Source of the DNA: Runella sp. MFBS21
GTDB lineage: Bacteria; Bacteroidota; Bacteroidia; Cytophagales; Spirosomataceae
Assembly (NCBI RefSeq): GCF_029433105.1
Contig: NZ_JARNTW010000008.1
Location: forward strand, 62,001-126,000
Length of the DNA stretch: 64,000 nucleotides
Direction of reading: 5' to 3'
Part shown: positions 51,283 to 59,710 of the stretch, piece after piece
How positions within the stretch are numbered: position 1 is the first letter of the stretch
Layout of the letters: every line of letters starts with the position of its first letter
Position numbers and translations under genes: made by a program
Notes under the pieces: generated by a model
Databases searched by the model: none
What the model saw: only the letters and a program-made list of their open reading frames with translations
What the model was told of the DNA's origin: nothing

Positions 51283-52752
51283 CTATTTAAAACGAATTGA
51301 GTACAGATGTGCATCCGCAAGATATACCCTAAGGCGAATAGGCTTTCCTGCCAGCTTCGACAGGTCACTATTGTCGCCCCAGTTGACAATACGGGATAGT
51401 TCATTGCCGATAATCTGCTGACAATCAGCCATCGAGTAGCCAGGTATTACTTTTCCATTTTCATCTTCTAACCCAATTCTGATTTCGCCAACTGCCGAAG
51501 TCGAGAAATTGATTTCCAGTTCTTTACCTTTAAACACCATAGGTTTTGTGACTACATATCCGCCTTGATAAGTCCCTTTTAAGGAACTGAATCCATCGAC
51601 TCTCAACGAATATCTCCGTAAATGACCCGTTGGCTGCGCGTAGTCTTGATTGACATACAATGACATGCGACCTTCTTCGGTCGGAACAACATTGAGGGAA
51701 GGGTAATTGGTACGAGCCGACCAATGATTTTGACCCATAGCAGGAGGAATAAAAGCCTCCATAAACGTACGGTCGTAGGTATTGCCTCCTCTCGAACTCA
51801 TCAAAAAAGGTTCGGAAAGCCCTTTGTGCTGCGAAGGGTCTACTTTGAGTCTTTCGAGCTGCTCGGTGCTTAATATTTGACGATGGGGAACAAAGCGAGA
51901 ACCGATAGCGATATACACATGCGGAGCTCGAAAATAAGGGCTTGTCTGCTGGGTATAAAGATGTTCAAAAGGCACGTTTCCGTAGGTCATTTCTACACCT
52001 TTCGACCAATTGATAAAATCCTTTGAAGTAGCTCTACTGATAGAGCGGTAGCCACCTTCGCCCCCACCCGTCCAAGACCGAAAATAACAAACATATACTT
52101 GCTCTGGCTCCGACCAAAAAGCTACATTTTGAGAGTCCAGTAATCCGTCGGTAATGACGGGCTTATCAGTGATTTTTTTCCAATGAATACCGTCTGCCGA
52201 GACATAAGGGAATAAGCCCGTGCGGTCGGTGCCAGCAAAAGCCTTGAAGCGTTGTTCGGCCGGAACACCTGGTTTTTTATCAATAAAAGGGCTGAAATTG
52301 TGCGTAAATGGCACTTCCTCCAAAATGACGTTATTGTCTTTACTCCCTTTCACATTCACTATTCCCAAAGACGGGCGCTCCCAATGAATGCCGTCTTTGG
52401 ACTCGGCATAGCAGGTATTTTCTTGACGCTTGCCGTTGTCGCGTTCGTGGCCTCCACGATAATAAAGCCGATAGATATCACCTGCCCCGTCGTGGAGTAT
52501 GGTGATGTAAGCGGGGGTCGAAGATTCCCAATTTTTATCAAATTGTAATACAGCCCCTTCGTCTCGTGGAACGTGGGCTGTTAGTTGTACACCTTTAAGG
52601 GTATCAAGTAGATAGGGATCAACAAAAATCTCGCGACGATTGCCGATATTGATTACTTTCTCATCCTTCGATGGTTCGGCTCCTGTATAACCGCACATGA
52701 CGGTCAGGGCCAACACAGACAAGGATTTCAAGGGGTTTATAAAACTCATCAT
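51283..52752 (-). CDS. Secreted propeller-type glycosidase-like protein (paralog 3)
   Basis: About 489 residues from the ATG at 52752 with signal region LKSLSVLALTVMCGYTGAEP; the ATG at 52791 lies inside a leader hairpin and gives a poor signal. Shared blocks: GNRREIFVDPYLLD, IYRLYYRGGHERD, TCYAESKDGIHWERP, SADGIHWKKI, LDSQNVAFWSE, SSRGGNTYDRTFMEAFIPP, ELEINFSTSAVGEIRIGLED. It is the first such gene after the SusC/SusD pair, so its protein probably acts with that importer on the cell surface or in the periplasm. Substrate unknown. Confidence 0.77.
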   Translation of the reverse strand: MMSFINPLKSLSVLALTVMCGYTGAEPSKDEKVINIGNRREIFVDPYLLDTLKGVQLTAHVPRDEGAVLQFDKNWESSTPAYITILHDGAGDIYRLYYRGGHERDNGKRQENTCYAESKDGIHWERPSLGIVNVKGSKDNNVILEEVPFTHNFSPFIDKKPGVPAEQRFKAFAGTDRTGLFPYVSADGIHWKKITDKPVITDGLLDSQNVAFWSEPEQVYVCYFRSWTGGGEGGYRSISRATSKDFINWSKGVEMTYGNVPFEHLYTQQTSPYFRAPHVYIAIGSRFVPHRQILSTEQLERLKVDPSQHKGLSEPFLMSSRGGNTYDRTFMEAFIPPAMGQNHWSARTNYPSLNVVPTEEGRMSLYVNQDYAQPTGHLRRYSLRVDGFSSLKGTYQGGYVVTKPMVFKGKELEINFSTSAVGEIRIGLEDENGKVIPGYSMADCQQIIGNELSRIVNWGDNSDLSKLAGKPIRLRVYLADAHLYSIRFK

Positions 52753-52775
52753 TTCAAAATAATAACACTTTCTTA

Positions 52776-52789
52776 GGTGCCAAAGCACC
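52776..52789 (-). promoter_or_regulatory. Leader hairpin GGTGC/GCACC
   Basis: On the minus strand GGTGC-TTTG-GCACC, 24-37 bases before the start at 52752. It belongs with the TTT-loop hairpins before the aminotransferase and Gfo/Idh genes. It overlaps the alternative start codon at 52791, which is one reason to prefer the later start. Confidence 0.45.
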
Positions 52790-52841
52790 ATTTATTACTG
52801 ATTTTCAAAACCTTACTACAAAAACAGAGAGAATCAATTTC

Positions 52842-52901
52842 GCTCCTATGGAGCTTCTTATTGAGATGTTCTCTACTATTACTATTTCGCCTCTCTGAGG
52901 C
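52842..52901 (-). promoter_or_regulatory. Two 5-3-5 leader hairpins with different stems
   Basis: GCTCC-TAT-GGAGC at 52842-52854 and GCCTC-TCT-GAGGC at 52889-52901 (plus-strand reading), 47 bases apart. On the minus strand both are followed by GAAAT. They share the exact stem and loop lengths of the array cores at 49664-50515 while the stem bases differ but remain paired, so the structure appears to be conserved. They lie upstream of paralog 3 as the array lies upstream of paralog 2. Confidence 0.55.
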
Positions 52902-52952
52902 TATTTTTAATGGGTTTAACCTATACAAACCTCCATCACTACTTCAAAATTG

Positions 52953-52986
52953 GAACAGGTGGCAACATGACATTGCCAACCTGTTC
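52953..52986 (-). terminator. Long hairpin after the SusD gene
   Basis: GAACAGGTGGCAA (52953-52965) pairs with TTGCC-A-ACCTGTTC (52973-52986) apart from one bulged A; the loop is seven bases. It is 46 bases past the SusD stop on the minus strand, but no T run follows. It may terminate part of the transcripts or protect the 3' end of the SusC/SusD mRNA, which usually needs to be more abundant than the downstream genes. Confidence 0.5.
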
Positions 52987-53031
52987 TGGAACTTAACCAA
53001 CTTAACCCAATCTTTATACTTCTTAGACGTA

Positions 53032-54513
53032 TTAATATCCCGGATTTTGTTTAACGAGAGGCTCTAAACTCAGAATCGTTTCACTAATAGGGTACAAAAG
53101 GTCGTTTTGGGTTTTGCCCTTCAACAAGGGGACTTTCTCCAATGCCTTGTTAAAACGAACCAAATCCCACCACCGTTTTCCTTCATTTAAAAATTCAAAC
53201 AATCTTTCCTGTAAAATAGCCTCATCGTTGGCCTCTTTGGTACCATTGACAAAGGTATAGTTAGCAAATTTGGCCCCGTAAGCGCGTTGTCTGATTTTAT
53301 TCATTTCTTCGGCAGGGCTTTGACCCAAACCGTTTTTGGCCTCGGCTTTCATCAATATTACGTCGGCATAGCGATACAAAATAAAATCATCAAACATCAC
53401 TGTTACGCCACCGCTAGTGGTGCCTGGCCATTTCAAGTCGATGTTATACATAAAGCTAGTAGTACCATTACGGGTTTGATTTACCTCAATAAAACTCGCA
53501 TTCTTGCGACTGTCATCATCGCTAAACTGCTTCGTCACCAGCGTAGACATCTGCCAATAAGAATCTTTACCAGCATAGTAAGGGAGAATTTTGTTGATAA
53601 CCTCCTGAGAAGTAAACGGAGCCGTAGGAGCTGTAAGGGTAGGTACTCCCCCCAACACCGTCCGTGCCGACGACTCGCCTTCTTGGAACCTCATAGAAAG
53701 CAGGATTTCTTTGTTGCCTTTATTGGCAAATCTAAATACATCGCTGAAACTACTCAATAAGGCTACATCGGCGGTCTCAATTTCACTAATGGCACTGAGA
53801 ACGGTATTAAAATCGGTATTGCCACCGTTGAGTCGCTTGGCAGTCCAAAGAAACACATCCGCTTTCAAAGCGTTGAGTGCAGGTTTTGACCATCTGTTGC
53901 GGCCATTGGGTAGCGTATTGTCAGGAAACAAAGTAAGCGCTTTTTCGATGTCACTTTTGATTAACTTAAACACATCGGCTTGAGGGGCACGCTCTTTGTA
54001 GATAGTAGTGGGGTCAAAACCTTCGGTTGGCTGCTCAATCAAAATCAAGTCACCCCAGATTTTGGTCATGGTGAAGTACGTAAAAGCCCGCATAGCATAG
54101 GCTTGAGCCAATATCGCGTTTTTTTCGGCTTCGGTCGCAAACGTAATTGTGGGCACGTATTTCAACAGCAAATTGGCATCGTGAATGACCGAATACATCG
54201 TAGTCCAGTCAGGGCCAGGGTTGACTCTGCTTAGGTTGTTGGTATATACGAAGAAATTGATAGAAGGGTCGAATCCAAAATTTTGAACCCAGATTTCACT
54301 TCTTCCTTCTCCCCACACAAAGAGGTTGGTCGTTGCCTGAGAGCGCATTCTAACGTACATTCCGTTGAGGGCACCTCTCGCTTCTTGCGGCGATTTCCAG
54401 AAAGAAGCATTGGTGATTTGGCTAATGGGGGTCAGGGTGAGATCTTCCGTACAACTTCCCAATCCAAAGCCCACAAGACAAGTAAATATCAGTTTTTTCC
54501 AAATAATTTTCAT
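53032..54513 (-). CDS. SusD/RagB-family nutrient-binding lipoprotein
   Basis: A 493-residue lipoprotein: signal peptide with lipobox GLGSC, then TEDLTLTPISQITNASFWKS, the typical SusD opening. Further marks are YAMRAFTYFTMTKIWGDLIL, LNALKADVFLWTAKRLNGGN and the C-terminal KIRQRAYGAKF and FLNEGKRWWDLVRFNKALEK. SusD forms the lid on its SusC partner (54542) and holds the ligand for import. The gene starts 28 bases after the SusC stop. Confidence 0.95.
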   Translation of the reverse strand: MKIIWKKLIFTCLVGFGLGSCTEDLTLTPISQITNASFWKSPQEARGALNGMYVRMRSQATTNLFVWGEGRSEIWVQNFGFDPSINFFVYTNNLSRVNPGPDWTTMYSVIHDANLLLKYVPTITFATEAEKNAILAQAYAMRAFTYFTMTKIWGDLILIEQPTEGFDPTTIYKERAPQADVFKLIKSDIEKALTLFPDNTLPNGRNRWSKPALNALKADVFLWTAKRLNGGNTDFNTVLSAISEIETADVALLSSFSDVFRFANKGNKEILLSMRFQEGESSARTVLGGVPTLTAPTAPFTSQEVINKILPYYAGKDSYWQMSTLVTKQFSDDDSRKNASFIEVNQTRNGTTSFMYNIDLKWPGTTSGGVTVMFDDFILYRYADVILMKAEAKNGLGQSPAEEMNKIRQRAYGAKFANYTFVNGTKEANDEAILQERLFEFLNEGKRWWDLVRFNKALEKVPLLKGKTQNDLLYPISETILSLEPLVKQNPGY

Positions 54514-54541
54514 TTTTAAAGCGCTTTGAGGTTTTTAAAAC

Positions 54542-57500
54542 TTAAAAAGCAGGGGTAATCTGAACGCCAAAAACAAAATTTCTTGGCATAGGGTACCTTC
54601 CATTGTCGGTTCCTCCTTCTTCGGGGTTTAAGCCCGTAAACTTCGTAAAGTATTTTAGATTGTTGGCGGTGGTATATAGTCGTAAGCTGCTCATTTTCAA
54701 TTTATCCAACACTGGTTTTGAGAAATTATAAGAAAGGGCAATTTCTCTCAGACACAAAAAGTCCCCTTTTTCGTAGTAGTTGGAATTGCCGCGCCACAGA
54801 TTTTGCTTCTGGTTTTGGTCAGCCCAATAGTATCTTGGAATGTCCGTAATATCTCCTTGCTTTTGCCATGAGCGTGTCACGGCCTCAGAGATAGCATTTT
54901 GACCTGAGAAGTTACCCAAAACCCGTGCTTTGGTTTCGTTGTAAATCATGTGACCAGCGGTATAATCTAACCGCACTGTAAGGCTAAAATTGCCGTAATT
55001 GAAGCGGTTGGTAAAGCCTCCCGTCCAAGTAGGGAAGGGATTTCCCATATAAATGCGGTCTTTATCGTCAATGATGCCGTTACCATCTACATCTTGCCAG
55101 TTGACATCACCGCCGTGCTTGGTTTTGTCGGTGCCTACTACCAATTGGTCTTTAGGGCCCGCTTGTGCTTGCTCATCGGTGGCATAGATGCCTAATTGCT
55201 TATAAGCAAACATATCGCCGATGCGCCCGCCTTCTTGCAAGCCGCCTTTCCATTGATAGGAGCCTGTCTGAGCATCCCAGATATAAACCCCGCCGATGCG
55301 ATTGTTCTCGATGCCATTGTTGGGCAATTTCAAGATTTTAACTTTCACATAAGCGGCGTTAAAAGCAGTAGTCCACTGTAATTTTGATTTGGAGGGAAGT
55401 ACTTGTGCACTGATTTCAAGGTCAATACCTTTATTTTCGAGGCTGCCTAGGTTGGTTAAGATACTCGTAAAACCTGTGGTACGAGGCAAGGCCAATTCTG
55501 TAAGAAGATTGTCGGTAACGCGGCGATACGCATCTACTACCACATTAGCCCGATTGTTGACGAGTCCTAAATCAAATCCAAAATTGAGGGTTTTGGAGCG
55601 CTCCCATTGTAGTTCGGCATTGGCCAAGGATGAGTTAAAAATCGCCGCGTCCCCAAAATACCTCGAACCTACACTATAAGCCCCTTGCGCTTGATAATTG
55701 CCTAATCCACTGATATTTCCATTGACTCCATAACTTCCCCGCAACTTAAGCGAACTAGCCACCGACGAGGGTACCGACTCCCAAAATGCTTCATGATGTA
55801 GGTTCCAACCTACCGAAACCCCAGGGAAAAAGCCCCATTTGTAATTGCTTCCCAAATTGGAAGCACCATCATAGCGACCATTGACGGTGAGCAGGTATTT
55901 TTGCTCGTAGTCATAATTGAGACGCCCAAAATAACCATACAACAACAACTCCGATTCGCTACTATTTACACTCCAAGGCGTAGCTGAGGCATTGAGCGTC
56001 GGAATCAAATCCGTAGCTGCGTTTCGTCCTACTGCGGTTACATCTCTTAGCATTTCTTTATAGTAAGAAAAGCCTAGGGTACCTTCGAAATTGTGTTTAT
56101 TGTCGATGCTTTTGGCGTACTTCAAAACTGCATCGGCTTGTTGGTCTACTACTGCATTTTGGGTATAGGTAGCTTCGCGGTCTTGAACTAAAGTAAGCGG
56201 TCCGTTGAGATAAGATTTAAGGAATACACGCGTGGCAAAATTGTTGTTAATCAACGAAACCTGCGGACGGAAGGTAAGCCCCGGCAAAATCTCCCAATTT
56301 GCACCTACCACAAACATATAGTTGTCGCGGCGTCTTTTGGAATCATATCTACTAATATAATAAGCGGGGTTTCCATTGGTAAAAAGACGACCCGGTGCCA
56401 ACGAACCATCTTCAAATTGATATTTAGAAGTCTGTGCCGTATTGATATTGTTTTTGAATACAACCCCTACATTAGGCACCTGATTGTCATCCACATTGGC
56501 ATAATTGAGGCGTCCAAAAAAGTTTAAGTTTTTGGCTACCTGCACATCCCCGTTGAGGTTGAGCGAAATCCGCTTGTAATCAGTATTGATCGCAATTCCC
56601 TTGTTGTCGAGATAGCCCAGTCCCATGCTGAATTTAGCTTTTTCAGAACCTCCCGACACCGAAAGCGTGTGGTCGTGGCTGTAGGCAGTTCGGAATATTG
56701 TTTTCTGAAAATCAGTCCCTTTAAATATCAAGGTTTTAGACGGGTCTAAAGGGTCGGGGATAGTTTCCCACTTAGCGCCCCACTGATCGGCGGGCAAATT
56801 GAGAAGAGACCTGTTTTGGTCAGACAGATACATCGTCGTAAAGGCCGTATTGTTGGTAAGGTCATTGCCAGTTCCTCCAGCATTGGCCTGCGTCAAAAAA
56901 TCCAATACAGATGGGGTTTTGACTCCACTAGCCGCGATACCAAGTCGCATAAAACGCACAAAATCCTTGGCGTCGGCCAATTCGTACATTTTACCTACAT
57001 CCGATACATTCATGTTGTATTGATAATTGACTTGCGTAGTGCCCGCTTTCCCCGATTTGGTTTCGACAATAATCACTCCATTGGAAGCCCGCGAACCATA
57101 GATAGAAGTAGAAGCGGCGTCTTTGAGGACTTGGATAGATTCAATATCTCTGGGGTTGATATGATCCATATCAGTCCGAATCACCCCGTCAATCACGTAC
57201 AAAGGATTCGAACCATTGGGATTGTTGATAGAGGTTCCTCCTCTCAACACCACCCGTGGTCTATCACCCGGCTGTCCCGACGTACTCTGTACCCGTAGAC
57301 CTGCGATATTTCCTTGGAGGGCAGAAGTAGCATTGGCATAGGTGACATTTTGTAACACTTTCGTATCCAATTTTGAGATAGAGGTAGTGACGGTTTCTTT
57401 GGATTGTGACCCGTATCCCACTACGACTACTTCACTCAGGCTTGCTACATCGGTTTCTAGACTAACGTTGATAGATATACGATTTCCGACAGCAATCTCC

Positions 57501-57769
57501 TGCGTTTTGTAGCCAATAAACGAAAACACCAGTACCCCGTCACTAGCTGCCGATATGGTATAGTTCCCTTCGGCATTGGTAGTGGTTCCAGAGCTTGAGC
57601 CTTTTAAATACACATTGACTCCTGGCATTTCAGCCCCTTTGTCGTCCGATACTTTACCTGATATTTTTACCGTCGATTGGGCATATATACTCCCTTCGAA
57701 GAGCGCAAAAAGTGCCAATAGTAGCACATACTTACATCGTCTCCATGACGATTTTTTTGGTTTTTCCAT
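54542..57769 (-). CDS. SusC/RagA-family TonB-dependent transporter
   Basis: About 1075 residues from the ATG at 57769 (MEKPKKSSWRRCKYVLLLAL), or six more from the ATG at 57787. After the signal there is a carboxypeptidase-like domain (VKISGKVSDDKGAEMPGVNV, TNAEGNYTISAASDGVLVFS) and the SusC TonB-box region VVVVGYGSQSKETVTTSIS. The plug has NIAGLRVQSTSGQPGDRP, GGTSINNPNGSNPLYVIDGV and KDAASTSIYGSRASNGVIIV, and the barrel ends NFVFGVQITPAF. It should import the locus substrate together with the SusD protein encoded downstream. Motif copy e lies 159 bases upstream. Confidence 0.96.
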   Translation of the reverse strand: MEKPKKSSWRRCKYVLLLALFALFEGSIYAQSTVKISGKVSDDKGAEMPGVNVYLKGSSSGTTTNAEGNYTISAASDGVLVFSFIGYKTQEIAVGNRISINVSLETDVASLSEVVVVGYGSQSKETVTTSISKLDTKVLQNVTYANATSALQGNIAGLRVQSTSGQPGDRPRVVLRGGTSINNPNGSNPLYVIDGVIRTDMDHINPRDIESIQVLKDAASTSIYGSRASNGVIIVETKSGKAGTTQVNYQYNMNVSDVGKMYELADAKDFVRFMRLGIAASGVKTPSVLDFLTQANAGGTGNDLTNNTAFTTMYLSDQNRSLLNLPADQWGAKWETIPDPLDPSKTLIFKGTDFQKTIFRTAYSHDHTLSVSGGSEKAKFSMGLGYLDNKGIAINTDYKRISLNLNGDVQVAKNLNFFGRLNYANVDDNQVPNVGVVFKNNINTAQTSKYQFEDGSLAPGRLFTNGNPAYYISRYDSKRRRDNYMFVVGANWEILPGLTFRPQVSLINNNFATRVFLKSYLNGPLTLVQDREATYTQNAVVDQQADAVLKYAKSIDNKHNFEGTLGFSYYKEMLRDVTAVGRNAATDLIPTLNASATPWSVNSSESELLLYGYFGRLNYDYEQKYLLTVNGRYDGASNLGSNYKWGFFPGVSVGWNLHHEAFWESVPSSVASSLKLRGSYGVNGNISGLGNYQAQGAYSVGSRYFGDAAIFNSSLANAELQWERSKTLNFGFDLGLVNNRANVVVDAYRRVTDNLLTELALPRTTGFTSILTNLGSLENKGIDLEISAQVLPSKSKLQWTTAFNAAYVKVKILKLPNNGIENNRIGGVYIWDAQTGSYQWKGGLQEGGRIGDMFAYKQLGIYATDEQAQAGPKDQLVVGTDKTKHGGDVNWQDVDGNGIIDDKDRIYMGNPFPTWTGGFTNRFNYGNFSLTVRLDYTAGHMIYNETKARVLGNFSGQNAISEAVTRSWQKQGDITDIPRYYWADQNQKQNLWRGNSNYYEKGDFLCLREIALSYNFSKPVLDKLKMSSLRLYTTANNLKYFTKFTGLNPEEGGTDNGRYPMPRNFVFGVQITPAF

Positions 57770-57927
57770 GTTGTAAAAATGATTCATCTATTTGTTTGCA
57801 TTATTTTCAGAGTAAGACATCCTATCGTTCAGATACAACAATTATTCTGTATAACTGATTTTTAGTACAAAAAAATTTGATTTATAAGAACGAAAACAAA
57901 ATTATATTTTACCACAGAAGACTTCCT

Positions 57928-57960
57928 CTACTTTCATTTGAATTTATAATACTATTTTTC
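57928..57960 (+). promoter_or_regulatory. AraC-locus motif, copy e
   Basis: The core AATACTATTTTTC is at 57948-57960; the outer half CTACTTTCATTTGAATT starts at 57928. It matches copy b at 29 of 33 positions. Downstream on the minus strand a TAATTTTG (plus-strand 57897-57904) fits the -7 box. It is the only such site before the SusC-SusD-propeller-FISUMP-propeller unit. Confidence 0.65.
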
Positions 57961-58009
57961 AAAGGTGCTTTATGGGGTAGTTCTAAGCACAATTAACATT
58001 TGAATAGTA

Positions 58010-59509
58010 CTATTGGGTGGCAAAAGCAGTGAGCTTCTTTACAGCCACGTCGGCACACACATCTCCACCAGGGGCTGCGTAAGGAGGGATATTGCCCATG
58101 TATCTAAAAAAGCCTGCTTGATACTCTCGGTCATCGCAAGCACTCGCATCTGGAATATAGCCATACACGCCGTCTATATACCCACCCGTAATGATGCAAG
58201 GTAGCTTGGTTTCATTTTTTATCTTAAGTCCTGTCTTCACAAAAGGCTCATAAGGTAGTCCTACAAACCCTACGTCTCCTATTCTTGCCACAAATATCTT
58301 CATGGTCAAATACGGTGCCTGACTATTTTCTTTCTTTTGGGCATACTGCTCCAAGGCCCACAAATACCATGGCCTCACCATCTCTACCAACCGCGCTCTG
58401 TAAGGAGGAGTGAGTGCTTTCGGGAAGTTCATGCCTACACAATACAAAGTATTTTCATCGCCATTGTTGCCACGCCTCATAAAATCATCGATTGCTGCTA
58501 AGTCTTTCTTGAGGCTGTCTACGGGTGGAAGTTTAGCAAACGGTACGTGTACTTCTTCGCGACTCCAACGAAAATCAATCCGTTGAGATTTATGAAGGTT
58601 TTTGGCCGCCACCAAAAATGCCTCGGCCAAATATTCACCCATCAAATCGGCATCTTTGATCGTGCCAGTTAGCATATATTTTGAGTTGATATCGCCAGCA
58701 CACCCTTGAACAAAACCGATAGGTATATCGCCCAGTTGCTTGGCCAGTCTTTCAGTAGCGATTTGAGGAAATTGACCATGACTAAACATTTTTTCGGGGC
58801 TGTAGGCCGTCACAGGATGTCCCGTAAAAAACGTTAATCCTGCAATGTATTTACCAGATGTGTTCTTAAACAATACAACGGTCGCGTCAGGATCTATCAA
58901 ACCACGATAGCCCTCGCCCAAAGGCAAGCGGTCTTCTTCGCGAATAAAATAACTTTTACCATTCACGTATTTACCTCTACGATTATAGGTAATGCGGTTT
59001 TCTTCGGCATTGCCCCATTCTATCGTTACGGGTACCAGAGATTTAGAAACATGAGCCGCAGCTTGAATGAGTTTTTTTTCAAACTCACGCCCCAACTCTC
59101 TCGACAAGGCGTCAGGGCTTCCTTTGTCATACTTTACGGCATCGCTCATGTGTAACACAGGCACCGTATGACTGTGGGAGGTACAGGTGACGATTTGGTC
59201 GGTAGGCAAACCCAAAGCTTTCGACAAAATAGCCACCGTCTCTTGGTGCATGTGCCCAATTACATCTAAAGGAGAGGTAATAAAAGCCACTTTTTGTCCG
59301 TCTTGTTCTACAAGCAACAAGGTGTTTTTCAAATCGCCGTACACGTTTTCGATAACATGCTCTTTACGGCTAGGGGCAGTAGTGCCTACCTTAGGTTCAA
59401 TAGAGAATTTGTAGGCCGCTACTTTGACGGCGGTTTGCGACCAGCTTTTCGTACCAAACCCCACAAACCACACTAAAATGATTGTCAATGAAGGTTTTAT
59501 AAAAATCAT
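58010..59509 (-). CDS. Secreted ceramidase-fold hydrolase, paralog of 42246
   Basis: A 499-residue protein with signal peptide (SLTIILVWFVGFGTKSWSQ). Domain start FSIEPKVGTTAPSRKEHVIE, metal site CTSHSHTVPVL, nucleophile region VQGCAGDINSKYM and end GYIPDASACDDREYQAGFFRYM. The close likeness to 42246-43739 over the whole length suggests duplication with different partners: this copy follows a second SusC/SusD pair, the other follows an MFS permease gene. It should release the amide-linked acyl group of a substrate in the periplasm or at the surface. Confidence 0.88.
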   Translation of the reverse strand: MIFIKPSLTIILVWFVGFGTKSWSQTAVKVAAYKFSIEPKVGTTAPSRKEHVIENVYGDLKNTLLLVEQDGQKVAFITSPLDVIGHMHQETVAILSKALGLPTDQIVTCTSHSHTVPVLHMSDAVKYDKGSPDALSRELGREFEKKLIQAAAHVSKSLVPVTIEWGNAEENRITYNRRGKYVNGKSYFIREEDRLPLGEGYRGLIDPDATVVLFKNTSGKYIAGLTFFTGHPVTAYSPEKMFSHGQFPQIATERLAKQLGDIPIGFVQGCAGDINSKYMLTGTIKDADLMGEYLAEAFLVAAKNLHKSQRIDFRWSREEVHVPFAKLPPVDSLKKDLAAIDDFMRRGNNGDENTLYCVGMNFPKALTPPYRARLVEMVRPWYLWALEQYAQKKENSQAPYLTMKIFVARIGDVGFVGLPYEPFVKTGLKIKNETKLPCIITGGYIDGVYGYIPDASACDDREYQAGFFRYMGNIPPYAAPGGDVCADVAVKKLTAFATQ

Positions 59510-59552
59510 AAGAATTGAAAGACAAGGTTAGGTAATTAAAATAATTCCAATT

Positions 59553-59672
59553 TTTTACCCGCCGAAATTCGCTGATTGATAAAAACACTGATTTCAACTG
59601 ACAAACAACCCTGTATGGCTAATTATCTGCGTTGATGAGCGGCTTTAAGTCGGCGCAAATCGGCGGGTAAAA
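59553..59672. repeat. 120-bp palindrome-ended intergenic element
   Basis: The ends TTTTACCCGCCGA (59553-59565) and TCGGCGGGTAAAA (59660-59672) are exact inverted repeats. Inside are CTGATTGATAAAAACACTGA and ATCTGCGTTGATGAGCGG, reminiscent of the CTGCG/GCGGA-type dispersed palindromic repeats seen in many Bacteroidota (from memory). It sits between the second SusD gene and the ceramidase-fold gene. No ORF. It may form a large hairpin in the transcript or be a small non-autonomous mobile repeat. Confidence 0.65.
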
Positions 59673-59710
59673 TTTTAACTAATCTTAGAAAACAGGATAC
59701 TAAACAGGCA

